From Hyphomicrobium denitrificans 1NES1 (GTDB lineage: Bacteria > Pseudomonadota > Alphaproteobacteria > Rhizobiales > Hyphomicrobiaceae), in NCBI RefSeq assembly GCF_000230975.2, contig NC_021172.1, forward strand, positions 62,001 through 126,000: DNA of 64,000 bases, read 5' to 3'. A program made the translations under genes and the position numbers. Positions 1 through 8,712 of the stretch are shown here, piece by piece; position 1 is the first letter of the stretch, and the number at the start of each line of letters is the position of its first letter. The notes under the pieces were generated by a model that made no database searches, had not been told where the DNA came from, and saw only the letters and a program-made list of their open reading frames with translations.

Positions 1-742
1 GACGGGCGGGACGCGGCTGTGCTCGCGGCGGGGACATCAATCCGCGCAGGACAGCGAGTTCGAGCGCGTCGAGGGAGTGCTCGCGGCTGCCGGCGATCTC
101 GCAGGCGAGATGCACGATCAGCTTGCCGTCGGTTGCGATCTCTCGGGGCTGCTTGAAAAGCTGGCCTGCGAGAACGCGGCCCGGCTTCGCAGGTAACCCC
201 GCGCCTTTCTTGAAGCCGGTCTTGATTTTGTTCCCAAATGCACGTTCGAGCGCGATGATCGCGAGGTCGGCGCGGAGGTCGGCCGGTGACTGCGCGCGTG
301 CCGTCGATTTTCCGAAGTGATGCTGCAACACAAGGGCGGCGAGGCCTTCGACGCGCTGCAAGACTTTTCGGATAGCCGGTGTATCGTTCGTCCGGAGCGC
401 GCGGATGAGAAGGGCCAGTTTTATCTCTGCCCAAGTGCTGCAAGGGGTCCTGGCCGGGGCAAGCAGGGCTTCTGCAACCTGAACGCCCTTGCCCGTCGCG
501 CTGAGGCGCCCCTTCGCTTCGGCGACGAGCTGGCTGCCGGCAAGATTGCTGATGCCAAGCTCGGCCGAGCGGCGGAATTCGGCGCCGGAAAGTCTTGGAG
601 CAAGAAGCGGCGCCACCTCGCGCTGCAGGTCGGCGCGTGTCGCGGTTCCGGCGGAAATGCGCAGCAGCACCAAGTCCTTTGCCGTGAGCTCAGGGAAATG
701 GGCTTCAAATTTCCGCTCAGATTGTCCGATGGCTGCAGTCAT
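1..742 (-). CDS. Hypothetical protein, C-terminus cut by window edge
   Basis: An open frame runs on the minus strand from an ATG at 742 to the left edge without a stop, giving at least 247 codons. The start is preceded by GGGAGA about 7 bases upstream, a good ribosome binding site. The protein begins MTAAIGQSERKFE and contains a stretch around residues 18-80 that looks like a winged-helix (short helices, then AKGRLSATGKG resembling a wing), followed by a basic, alanine/leucine-rich helical part. I do not recognise the family. Codon use (G/C in third positions) is like the neighbours, which supports it being real. The complete 3' end lies outside the window. Confidence 0.7.
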   Translation of the reverse strand, partial: MTAAIGQSERKFEAHFPELTAKDLVLLRISAGTATRADLQREVAPLLAPRLSGAEFRRSAELGISNLAGSQLVAEAKGRLSATGKGVQVAEALLAPARTPCSTWAEIKLALLIRALRTNDTPAIRKVLQRVEGLAALVLQHHFGKSTARAQSPADLRADLAIIALERAFGNKIKTGFKKGAGLPAKPGRVLAGQLFKQPREIATDGKLIVHLACEIAGSREHSLDALELAVLRGLMSPPRAQPRPAR

Positions 743-1096
743 CGAAGGTCTCCCGGCGCGAATCAAGTTGCCGCGACGACTGTTGATGATCGGCCGAGCA
801 CTTCCAAGAGGTTTGGAGCCTAAGACCCACAGTCCGACCGTCGGGGAAGAGCAAGTACTCGCGAAAGATTTTGCGGTCAGGCTTTCGCCGCCGGGTGGTC
901 AAAATCGCGACACCTTGTTGGGGCGAAGATCAGGCGGGGCGGGAATGGGTACGTGAGGGACCTCCATGCGAGGATCTAAAACATTGCTTCGGCGCGCCGC
1001 GTGGCGTGATTCGCGTCCCGTTAGTGTTAACAGCGCGTTAACGGATTTCCGGCAATGATCGAGTTTCGCGCACGTCTCGTGCCGGGAGTAGCTGTT
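743..1096. other. Intergenic, divergent promoters presumed
   Basis: This 354-base gap separates two divergently transcribed genes. Short frames here lack convincing ribosome binding sites or family motifs. Nothing further can be supported. Confidence 0.5.
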
Positions 1097-1759
1097 ATGT
1101 ATCGCGTCGCGCTCGCCACCGGGCTTGCTACGGCTTTGGCCGGGTGCAGCCTCGGTTCAACATCCCTGTCGTCAGGTTTTGCAGAGCCGGAAACGACGTC
1201 GTCGCTCTCATCGCCTTCGCTGTCGCCGTCCATCAAGAGCGTCGGTCTCGGCGGTGATCCCTCGGCGCCGCGCGAGGTGAAGGTTGCGGCACTCGACAAA
1301 GCTCCGAACGGGAGCTTCGAGAAGGCTGCTCCAGGCGTGCTTGCGGATCGCGACTATTCGCATACGTCCTTGAACGCGGAAATGGCGCGCGACGTCATCA
1401 ATGCCTATCGCAAGAAGCATGGGCTGAAGCCGTTGAAGCTCAACCCCGAGCTGACGGAAGCGGCCAAAGCGCATTCACGCGATCTCGCGAAGTTTGATCG
1501 CATCTCGCACTATGGTTCCGACGGTTCAAACCCTTGGGATCGCGTCAAGCGGGCGGGCTATCGCGCACGTCTCACGGCTGAGAACGTCGGCACAGGTCAA
1601 GTCGACTTCAACGAAGTGATGCGCGGCTGGGAAGATAGCCCTGGCCATAACAAGAATCTTCTGACGCCGGATGCGACCCACATGGGCATCGCGCTGGTGC
1701 AGGATCCGAAGACCGAATTCAAATCCTTCTGGACGCTCGTCATCGCCTCGCCGATGTAG
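1097..1759 (+). CDS. CAP-domain (SCP/PR1-like) lipoprotein
   Basis: A 220-residue secreted protein. The ATG at 1097 is preferred over one at 1055 because it follows GGGAG by about 9 bases and gives a clean lipoprotein signal (MYRVALATGLATALAGCS, lipobox LAGC). After a Ser/Pro-rich linker, the C-terminal 130 residues form a CAP domain: a helix with NAYRKKHGL, then AKAHSRDLAKF, the conserved SHYGSDG segment, a TAENVGTG motif and a GWEDSPGHNKNLL motif. These correspond to the conserved His/Glu cavity residues of bacterial CAP proteins. The role of such proteins in bacteria is not well defined; an envelope location is expected from the lipobox. Confidence 0.9.
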   Translation: MYRVALATGLATALAGCSLGSTSLSSGFAEPETTSSLSSPSLSPSIKSVGLGGDPSAPREVKVAALDKAPNGSFEKAAPGVLADRDYSHTSLNAEMARDVINAYRKKHGLKPLKLNPELTEAAKAHSRDLAKFDRISHYGSDGSNPWDRVKRAGYRARLTAENVGTGQVDFNEVMRGWEDSPGHNKNLLTPDATHMGIALVQDPKTEFKSFWTLVIASPM

Positions 1760-1789
1760 TTTTGCATCGGCGCTTACGAGTTTTTGGTG

Positions 1790-1837
1790 GCGCTTGCGAC
1801 TCCGCTTCGCGGAGCCGGCCGCAAGCGCGAGCTTTTT
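1790..1837 (+). terminator. Intrinsic terminator after CAP gene
   Basis: Outer arms GCGCTTGCG (1790-1798) and CGCAAGCGC (1820-1828) pair perfectly and enclose a second small hairpin (CTCCG/CGGAG). A run of five T follows at 1833-1837. It lies between the convergent CAP gene and flippase gene. Confidence 0.75.
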
Positions 1838-1883
1838 GCGGCGGATGCCGTTGAGTTGCGTTCTGCGAGCCGGCCGCCCGGCG

Positions 1884-3320
1884 CTAGAGACGCGGTAGGT
1901 TTTTCCAGATTGCGATTTTGATGTCGAGGCGACGCCAGATGACGATCGCGTTCGTCAACGCGGCGCCCGTCAGCGAGATTGCGGTCGCGCTGGCTGCGCC
2001 GATGAGCCCGAAGCGCGGCACCAAAATAAAGTTGAGGGCGATATTGAGCATGGCTGCGCCAAACAAGACGACTGCGCAGAGCTTTTGTTCCCCGAGCATA
2101 TTCAGAAGATATTCGGCAGGTCCCATCGCAGAGCGTGTCAGAAAGCCAACGACGAGAATGCACATCACCGAATAGCCAGTTTCGAATTGCGGCCCGAATA
2201 ACGACAGCAGCGGTTTGCCGAGCGCGAGAATGACGATTGCACTCGCAAGCGACGGCCAGAACGTCCAGTTGACGGCATCCTTCACGAAGTCCTGCAGACC
2301 GCCCCGGTCGCCGCGCGCGTGCAGGGCTGCGAACTTGTGCGCGACGGCGCTGCCGACGGCATAGTGGACGAACATGATCAGGGCCATCGTCTTGCCAGCG
2401 GCGAAATAAATGCCGACATCCGCGGGCGACATAAAGCGCGTCACGACCAGAACGTCGGTGTTCTGAAGGAGGAGTTCAGCGCTCATCATAACGAGCAGCG
2501 GCAGTGAGATCTTGAACCATGCCGTGAAGTCGCTGGCTCTGGGTCCGGGCGGGACCGTATCGCTCATGCGCCGGTTCAACAGGAAAGCCTGTAGAATTCC
2601 CGATAACCACGTGGCGACGATGGCTGCGGCTGCGGCCGTTGCTGCGTTCATCGGCAGATCTGCGGCGTAGGCGACGAGCATTGCCGCGAGCAACGACAAT
2701 GGGCGGAGAATGTAGGGCGGCACGAGCGCGATGCTCATCCAGGCGTTGCCGCGGCCGATGCCGTCCTGGACATCTGTCAGCGTGTAGAGCGGTACGCAGA
2801 CGAGTGCGAGATAGATAGGCAGTACGAAATGATTCTGGATGTGATTTTGAAAAAGCCAGACGCCCAAGAGGCCCAACGCCATGACCACCGTGCCGCTGCC
2901 GAGCGCAAACAGCCGGACCCCGTGCACCAGACCGCGTAGACGTTCGAAGTCGCCGGTTTCGCGATAGACGGGTGCGAGACGGATCGATGCGAGATTCAAT
3001 CCGAGATGGGGGATTGCGCCAAGGATGAGCACCCAAGTCCACACGGACACGTAGACGCCGTACTCGTAGCCGCCCATCCAACGGGCCAGCACGATCTGCG
3101 TCAGATAAAGGAGGCCCGCGCTCAGGACGCGAACCGCGAACGCAAGGAGTGCGTCGCGCTGCGTTCGTTCGCGCTCGCCGCTTGCGGTCAGTACGTTGAC
3201 CGCCTGCTTCAGAATGTCCAAGACAAGTCCGCAGCCGGCGGCGAAGGCGCCTTTGGCGTGTTCCGTTTCGATGCGTGTCGCGGTGGCGCCATCGGCGCTC
3301 TCTGCGGTCGCGGTCCTCAC
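1884..3320 (-). CDS. Polysaccharide flippase (Wzx/RfbX-like, MOP superfamily)
   Basis: A 478-residue protein with about 12-14 hydrophobic segments spread along its length after a polar 60-residue N-terminus. Typical features are the first helix region with YLTQIVLARWMGGYEYG, a pattern shared by lipid-linked oligosaccharide flippases (ARxLGxxxYG), and a late segment MLGEQKLCAVV. Such proteins move undecaprenyl-linked repeat units across the inner membrane. No glycosyltransferases lie next to it, so its glycan is unknown; the main polysaccharide locus with its own flippase is near the right end of the window. The small gene at 3341-3574 lies 20 bases upstream in the same direction. Confidence 0.85.
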   Translation of the reverse strand: MRTATAESADGATATRIETEHAKGAFAAGCGLVLDILKQAVNVLTASGERERTQRDALLAFAVRVLSAGLLYLTQIVLARWMGGYEYGVYVSVWTWVLILGAIPHLGLNLASIRLAPVYRETGDFERLRGLVHGVRLFALGSGTVVMALGLLGVWLFQNHIQNHFVLPIYLALVCVPLYTLTDVQDGIGRGNAWMSIALVPPYILRPLSLLAAMLVAYAADLPMNAATAAAAAIVATWLSGILQAFLLNRRMSDTVPPGPRASDFTAWFKISLPLLVMMSAELLLQNTDVLVVTRFMSPADVGIYFAAGKTMALIMFVHYAVGSAVAHKFAALHARGDRGGLQDFVKDAVNWTFWPSLASAIVILALGKPLLSLFGPQFETGYSVMCILVVGFLTRSAMGPAEYLLNMLGEQKLCAVVLFGAAMLNIALNFILVPRFGLIGAASATAISLTGAALTNAIVIWRRLDIKIAIWKNLPRL

Positions 3321-3340
3321 TGCAAATTCCCGTCGTTCAT

Positions 3341-3574
3341 TCAGCTTTCAAGGCGTGTTCGTTCGCGGTGGCGTACAAGCTCGGCGACACCGCTCCAGGC
3401 CCACGCTCGGCCGGCGTCCCCTTTCTCGCCGTGATAGATCGCAAAGAAATCGGCGATTGCCGCAGCGAAAACGCCGTGCCGTCCCTCTAAAACCTCTGCC
3501 ATCGCGCCGACGTCCCGTGGCGTCGGTGTGAAATCCGGCTCATCGGTCCGGGAAATTCGCGACGTCGACGACAT
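3341..3574 (-). CDS. Small hypothetical protein upstream of flippase
   Basis: A 77-residue soluble protein rich in Ala, Glu and Arg (MSSTSRISRTDEPDF...). It is followed after 20 bases by the flippase gene on the same strand, suggesting an operon. An AGGA-type sequence lies about 10 bases before the ATG. The central part (VGAMAEVLEGRHGVFAAAIA) is predicted helical. No family is recognised. The frame is preserved with GC-rich third positions, but at this length the call is moderate. Confidence 0.55.
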   Translation of the reverse strand: MSSTSRISRTDEPDFTPTPRDVGAMAEVLEGRHGVFAAAIADFFAIYHGEKGDAGRAWAWSGVAELVRHRERTRLES

Positions 3575-3723
3575 TGTATGGTCCTACTCCAGGCTTAAAT
3601 ACCGGTTGATGAAACCGAGAAAGCAAGTTTGACGCCACATTGCGTGGGCTTCCCGAGGGGGCCTTGTTCGACTTAGGTTAACCGCTCGTTGCGGTTAGCC
3701 GCAAAGCGTGTGAAAGGCCGGTC

Positions 3724-4050
3724 ATGTGGTTTGTTTTTGGCGTTTTCGCGTGGGGCATGGTTCTCGGTCTGCCGGCTGTGGCGCCTGCGCTGGCGTCGAA
3801 TTTCGTCACCGGGCGTTCCGGAATAGAACGCGTTCAGGCCGAGGCTGGGACGGACGTCCCAGGGTCACGCAGCCACCGGCGCGCCAAGGCTGGACATAAG
3901 GGTGCGCATCAGCCGCCGGACGTGCGCCGTAATGATGAAGATCGCGACGATGACGGCGGTGGAGGGGGTTCGGATGTCAAGCCGTCTCCGGACGCGATGG
4001 AACCACCCGGCTGCATCTATAGGAAGGAACCGCTCGGGCTCATCGTCTAA
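3724..4050 (+). CDS. Small secreted hypothetical protein
   Basis: A 108-residue frame beginning MWFVFGVFAWGMVLGL with a signal peptide ending near APALAS. GAAAGG lies about 8 bases before the ATG. The mature part is polar, with a Gly/Asp-rich stretch (DDDGGGGG) and one Cys in PGCIYRKEP near the end. No family recognised. A minus-strand frame overlaps it but looks like a shadow of the carboxypeptidase gene. It is convergent with that gene, ending 14 bases before it. Confidence 0.5.
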   Translation: MWFVFGVFAWGMVLGLPAVAPALASNFVTGRSGIERVQAEAGTDVPGSRSHRRAKAGHKGAHQPPDVRRNDEDRDDDGGGGGSDVKPSPDAMEPPGCIYRKEPLGLIV

Positions 4051-4063
4051 GCGACGCGCGCGA

Positions 4064-5146
4064 TCACGGTGATGCGGCTTCGGCGGCTTTTGGCTGCGTG
4101 GCCGGTGCCGTGGACGCGCCTTGCGTGCTTCCGGCTGTCGCACCTTGCGGAGCTTCGGTCGCGTCGCTCTTTTTCTTTCCTGCTTTGGTTTTCGAAGCCG
4201 CCAGCTTGCCCTTCGACTTGCGCTTGGCAATGCGATGGCGATGCTTGCCGCCACAGCTCATAGCTGCGACCGTGTCGCGAACCGACGAAATGTTTTTGGC
4301 GTTTGGATCGACCGGAAGGGTATCGATCGTCGGCATGCTGAAGAGGGCTTTCCAATCGTAATATTGGAATCCGTATTCCAATAACGCCGCCGAGCGGATG
4401 GCGCGTTCGTTACCGGAGGATTCGCCGAGAACGATCGCCATCAATCTTCGGCCGTCGCGGGTTGCACTGGCGGCGACGTTGTAGCCGGAATCGCACGTGA
4501 AGCCCGTTTTCATCCCATCGGCGCCCGGGAACGTCCTGAGCAGCGCGTTGTGGCTGCCAAGGCGCCGTTTGCCGATGTGCATCGCCGGCATCGACCAATA
4601 GCTGGCGTATTGCGGGAAATCCGTGACGACGGCGCGCGCGATCTTTGCGAGGTCGCGCGCACTCGTGAGTTGACCGGGAGACGGAAGGCCATTGGTGTTA
4701 TCGAAATGCGTTCGCGTCATGCCGAGGCGCTGGGCTGTTGCGTTCATCTGCTCGACGAAGGCGCTTTCGCTGCCTGAAATCGCTTCGGCGAGCATGACCG
4801 TCACGTCGTTGGCGGACTTCACGATGACGGCTTGCAACGCCTGTTCAACGGTTAGCTTTTCGCCGACTTTGAGGCCGGCTTTGCTCGGGGGTTGCAGCGT
4901 TGCGACGAGAGAGCAGGGGATTTTATCGTCGAGATGAAGCTTGCCGTCCTTGATGGCCTGGAACGCAAGGTAAGCCGTAGTCAATTTGGTCAGCGATGCG
5001 GGATACCAGACGTCGTCGACATCTTCCGAGTAGAGTACCTTTCCGGTCGATATCTCGAAGAGCAGCGCGGGGTTGGCCGACGCGGATGTCGTTCCGCCCA
5101 GGCAAAACAGCACCATCGCTGCGATTTGAGCCGCCCGTGCTCGCAT
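4064..5146 (-). CDS. D-alanyl-D-alanine carboxypeptidase (PBP5/6 family)
   Basis: A 360-residue periplasmic serine peptidase that trims the terminal D-Ala from peptidoglycan stem peptides. A signal peptide covers about residues 1-24 (cut after SASA). The three active-site motifs are all visible: SLTK at 51-54 with the nucleophile Ser51, SAN at 111-113 and KTG at 213-215. After the catalytic domain there is a Lys/Ala-rich tail (about residues 300-360) in place of the C-terminal beta domain and amphipathic anchor of classic PBP5, so attachment to the membrane is uncertain. It is monocistronic and divergent from the MFS gene. Confidence 0.92.
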   Translation of the reverse strand: MRARAAQIAAMVLFCLGGTTSASANPALLFEISTGKVLYSEDVDDVWYPASLTKLTTAYLAFQAIKDGKLHLDDKIPCSLVATLQPPSKAGLKVGEKLTVEQALQAVIVKSANDVTVMLAEAISGSESAFVEQMNATAQRLGMTRTHFDNTNGLPSPGQLTSARDLAKIARAVVTDFPQYASYWSMPAMHIGKRRLGSHNALLRTFPGADGMKTGFTCDSGYNVAASATRDGRRLMAIVLGESSGNERAIRSAALLEYGFQYYDWKALFSMPTIDTLPVDPNAKNISSVRDTVAAMSCGGKHRHRIAKRKSKGKLAASKTKAGKKKSDATEAPQGATAGSTQGASTAPATQPKAAEAASP

Positions 5147-5505
5147 AAAAGACTCCGGAATTTCAATTCCGTTCGGCTATCATATTTGCGGTGGGGGCGC
5201 CAACCGAACGTCGCTCCCGGCCTACCTTAGGGCGAGTTGTGTTGCTTATGCGGCGCTTGGCACGCGAAATATCCACATTACGCCCTTCTTGCCGCGATAT
5301 GGCAAGTCCTCTACGCAATGCTGCCCATTTACGCCTAACCGCATGATCGCAGGCCGGTTCCAATTTCCGAACTTTGCTCAATTCTGCACGCGGGGCCTAG
5401 ACTTGCCGTGTGGCGAGTGACGCATCGCGTAACATCGCCGATTCTTGCGTTGCTACCGCTCGCATCTGGCGGAGGCCGACATCGCTGATAGGGACCCTCG
5501 ACGGC
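5147..5505. other. Divergent intergenic region (carboxypeptidase / MFS exporter)
   Basis: This 359-base gap should hold both divergent promoters. The MFS frame stays open back to 5410, but the extension is polar and unlike a transporter N-terminus. No operator could be assigned. Confidence 0.4.
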
Positions 5506-7491
5506 ATGCAACATCCGAGTTTGGAAAATTCCGACGATGCCCAGGGCGAAGCGCGCCGCCGCCTCGCGATCTTCGGCGCGCTGGCACTTGTTCTTCTGCT
5601 TGCGTCCCTCGATCAAACGGTCGTCTCGACGGCGCTGCCGACGATCGTTCGAGAAATTGGCGGTCTGTCGCATCTCTCCTGGATCGTTACGGCGTATCTC
5701 CTGGCGACGACAGTCGTGGTGCCGCTTTACGGGAAGCTCGGCGATCTTTTCGGGCGGCGGATCATGCTGCAGACGGCCGTCATCATTTTTCTTGTGGGGT
5801 CCGCACTTTGCGGACTCGCGCAAAATCTGCCGGAGCTGATCGCATTTCGCATCGTGCAAGGGCTCGGCGGCGGTGGCTTGATCGTGACCGCGATAGCGGT
5901 CGTCGGCGACGTCGTGCCGCCACGCGAACGTGGCCGGTATCAGGGATTCTTCGGGGGCATCTTCGGGCTTTCGACAGTGCTCGGGCCTCTAATCGGCGGC
6001 TTTATCGTCGATAATCTGTCGTGGCGCTGGATCTTTCTCATCAACGTGCCGTTCGGCCTGGCCGCGTTGGCCGTGATCAACAGAACGTTCAGGCCGCACA
6101 GCCGGACGACGAGAGTCGAGATCGACTATGTCGGTGCCGCACTTCTCGCGATCACGTTGACGAGCGTCGTCATCATCACGAGCCTTGGGGCGACGCTGGC
6201 GCGCGAAGCTCCCGTCAGCATGTTTGCGATTTCGGCGCTGGGCCTCTTGGCGTTCGCGCTGTTCCTTTACGCGGAAGCGGTCGTACCCGATCCGCTGCTG
6301 CCGCTGACATTGTTCAAGGAGCGGGCGTTCGCGATCGCGACATCGGTCGGGTTCATCGTGGGCATGGCGCTGTTCGGATCGATCACGCTCATGCCGGTTT
6401 ATCTGCAGGTCGTCCAAGGCCTGGACCCGACGAGCGCCGGATTGCACATGACACCGATGATGCTCGGCGTTTTTGTCAGCTCGGTCACGAGCGGCCAGAT
6501 CATCAGCCGGATCGGCCGCTACAAGATGTTTCCTGTTCTGGGGAGCGGTCTGATGACTCTCGGCCTCGTCCTTCTATCGCGGATTACGCTCGAGACGTCG
6601 GCCGAAATGGCGTCTCTGTTCATGCTGTGTCTAGGGCTGGGACTCGGCATGGTGATGCAGATTCTGGTGATGTCCGTTCAGAATGCCGTCGCCTACGAGC
6701 AGCTCGGTGTCGCAACCTCCGGAACGACGCTCTTTCGATCGATCGGTGGCTCGGTTGGCGCGGCGATGTTTGGGGGCATATTTTCTTATACGCTGCAGAG
6801 GAAGCTCAGCGTATCTGCACCGCAGCTTGCGGAGATTGCGAACGACCCGGGGGCCATCGCGACGCTCACCGATCCGCTGCGATCGACCTATCTCGCGCTC
6901 TTCGTTGACTCGCTGCGGCCGGTGTTCGTGAGCGCCGCGGCGCTGGCATTCATGAGCTTCCTTTTGACATTCGGCATCAAGGAAGTCCCGCTCAGGACCA
7001 GCCTCGCTCCGGAGCCGGCGAACGATCCGCTGCAGATGCCGCGCGACGCAACCTCGCTCGAAGAGCTTGAGCGTATCGTCGAGCGCAACACGGCCCGCGA
7101 AAATCGTTGGCGCGTTTACCAGGGCTCCGCGAAACGGATCGGCGTCAATCTCGAACCGGACGAATACTGGCTTTTGGCCCGCATCGGCGAACGAGGTGGC
7201 CGCGAAAGCCGTAGTGAACTCGAAAAGCGGTTGGCGGTCGACGAAGCGCAGAGCGCGCGTCTGTTCACAGGACTCTTGGCTTCAGGAATGGCGGCCGAAG
7301 CCGGCGACGGTTTCGTCGAGCTTACGTCTGCGGGCCGCGCCGCCTACGACCGCTTGTTGCGCAGGCGCGAGGACGACCTGAGGCACATGCTGTCCGAATG
7401 GGATCGCAACGAGCACCCGGAAGTCCGCGCGTTGCTCCGCGAGATGGCGAGCTCATTCGCCCGCACACCTCCCGTGAAGCCTAGCCGGTAA
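5506..7491 (+). CDS. MFS drug exporter (DHA2/EmrB type) with C-terminal winged helix
   Basis: The frame opens at 5410, but the ATG at 5506 (MQHPSLENSDD) places the first helix correctly and has AGGGA about 11 bases upstream; this gives 661 residues. The N-terminal 510 residues carry about 14 hydrophobic helices with DHA2 signatures: LDQTVVSTALPTI in helix 1, GKLGDLFGRR in the loop 2-3 (motif A) and the proline/glycine-rich motif C region (GLSTVLGPLIGGF). Proton-driven export of hydrophobic drugs is expected. The last 120 residues are soluble and resemble a MarR-like winged helix (EYWLLARIGERGG, then ELTSAGRAAYDRLL). DHA2 pumps normally end after the last helix, so the extension is unusual. 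No separate regulator gene is adjacent. Confidence 0.88.
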   Translation: MQHPSLENSDDAQGEARRRLAIFGALALVLLLASLDQTVVSTALPTIVREIGGLSHLSWIVTAYLLATTVVVPLYGKLGDLFGRRIMLQTAVIIFLVGSALCGLAQNLPELIAFRIVQGLGGGGLIVTAIAVVGDVVPPRERGRYQGFFGGIFGLSTVLGPLIGGFIVDNLSWRWIFLINVPFGLAALAVINRTFRPHSRTTRVEIDYVGAALLAITLTSVVIITSLGATLAREAPVSMFAISALGLLAFALFLYAEAVVPDPLLPLTLFKERAFAIATSVGFIVGMALFGSITLMPVYLQVVQGLDPTSAGLHMTPMMLGVFVSSVTSGQIISRIGRYKMFPVLGSGLMTLGLVLLSRITLETSAEMASLFMLCLGLGLGMVMQILVMSVQNAVAYEQLGVATSGTTLFRSIGGSVGAAMFGGIFSYTLQRKLSVSAPQLAEIANDPGAIATLTDPLRSTYLALFVDSLRPVFVSAAALAFMSFLLTFGIKEVPLRTSLAPEPANDPLQMPRDATSLEELERIVERNTARENRWRVYQGSAKRIGVNLEPDEYWLLARIGERGGRESRSELEKRLAVDEAQSARLFTGLLASGMAAEAGDGFVELTSAGRAAYDRLLRRREDDLRHMLSEWDRNEHPEVRALLREMASSFARTPPVKPSR

Positions 7492-7500
7492 GTAAGCAAG

Positions 7501-8370
7501 CTAAGCTTTGCGGATTTCGTTCAGGGCCGCAACGTCGGCGTCGCTCAGGTTGATAGCGACGGACGCCACGTTTTCCTCCAGGTGGCGAACCTTCGACGTA
7601 CCCGGGATCGGCAGCATGTTGGGGCTTCGCCGCAGGAGCCAGGCGAGCGCGATCTGGCTCGGCGCGGCGCCGTGCTTCTTGGCGATGCTTTCAAGGCGTG
7701 AACCGGGTTTGGCGAGATCGCCAGAGGCAAGCGGGTACCAAGGTATGAACCCGATGTCGTTTTTCTCACAGAAATCGAGCACGTCTTCGCTATCGCGATC
7801 GGCGAGATTGTATCGGTTCTGGACGGTTACAACCCGGAAGTATTTCTGCGCCGCCTGGATGTCCTTGATGCTGACCTCGCTGAGGCCGACGTGACGGATC
7901 AGGCCTTCCGCCTGCAATGCTTTGATCGCGTCAAACTGCTCGTTCTGCGGAACATGCGGATCGATGCGATGGAGCTGCCAGAGATCGAGCCGCTCGACGC
8001 CGAGCCGACGAATGCTGAGAATGACTTGCTGACGCAGATATTCGGGTTTGCCGAGCGGGACCCAAGTCCCGGGACCGGGCCGAAGCAGGCCGGCTTTGGT
8101 GGCGATCACAAGCCCTTTGTATGGATAGAGAGCTTCGCGGATAAGCCTCTCGCTGACCTCGGGTCCGTAGGAGTCTGCGGTATCGATCAGGTTGATGCCG
8201 AGCTCGGGAAGCCTGCGCAGTGTCCGCAAACTCTCGGCGCGATCCTCGGGCTCGCCCCAGATGCCGGTCCCCGTGATGCGCATCGCTCCGAAGCCCAGCC
8301 TTACGACCGGCAAATCCCCGCCAATCGAAAAATGCCCGGCGCGTTCGATCGTTTCCGCGGTCAATGTCAC
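7501..8370 (-). CDS. Aldo/keto reductase
   Basis: An NADPH-dependent oxidoreductase with a TIM barrel. The GTG at 8370 ([12 protein letters not shown]) is preferred because it follows AGAAAGG and matches the usual family start; an upstream ATG at 8415 would add 15 residues. The catalytic tetrad is readable: Asp and Tyr in LIDTADSYG, Lys in IATKAG and His in WQLHRID. The cofactor-binding end has [14 protein letters not shown], as in the family. Length (289 residues) is normal for the YakC/PhdYeaE-like group. The substrate cannot be told from sequence. It is convergent with the MFS exporter, 9 bases apart. Confidence 0.9.
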   Translation of the reverse strand: MTLTAETIERAGHFSIGGDLPVVRLGFGAMRITGTGIWGEPEDRAESLRTLRRLPELGINLIDTADSYGPEVSERLIREALYPYKGLVIATKAGLLRPGPGTWVPLGKPEYLRQQVILSIRRLGVERLDLWQLHRIDPHVPQNEQFDAIKALQAEGLIRHVGLSEVSIKDIQAAQKYFRVVTVQNRYNLADRDSEDVLDFCEKNDIGFIPWYPLASGDLAKPGSRLESIAKKHGAAPSQIALAWLLRRSPNMLPIPGTSKVRHLEENVASVAINLSDADVAALNEIRKA

Positions 8371-8712
8371 GATGAGATGCCTTTCTGGTCGCTCTGAGTA
8401 TTTGAAGTTTTGCATCGGGCGAGATGTAGTGTCTGCGAGCTTCTTTTTGCAGAGCAGCAGGTGCGATGCCTGACCGATTTATGAGCGTTCGCCGGATTTC
8501 GAGCCAAAATCAGCCGAATTTAACGGTCGCTTCACGTGGCACCCATAATCTCGATTGCATCAATGTCGAGTTTCCGGCACGTTTCAGTGATCTTCTGCCG
8601 TCGCGGCGGATACCACGCGAACCGGAACGTAAACTCGGCGTGAACGTTTAAGTCAGACTGGGGGAAGGGGCTGTTGCAGCCTTCCCTGCCTGTCCACGGT
8701 AGGGCGTAACAA
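8371..8712. other. Divergent intergenic region
   Basis: About 340 bases between the aldo/keto reductase and the L,D-transpeptidase. No RNA gene, clear operator or coding frame with a ribosome binding site is seen. Confidence 0.4.

Noticed and set aside
717..902. Small minus-strand frame with FPDGRTVGL
   Set aside because: It starts at a TTG without a ribosome binding site and overlaps the well-supported start at 742.
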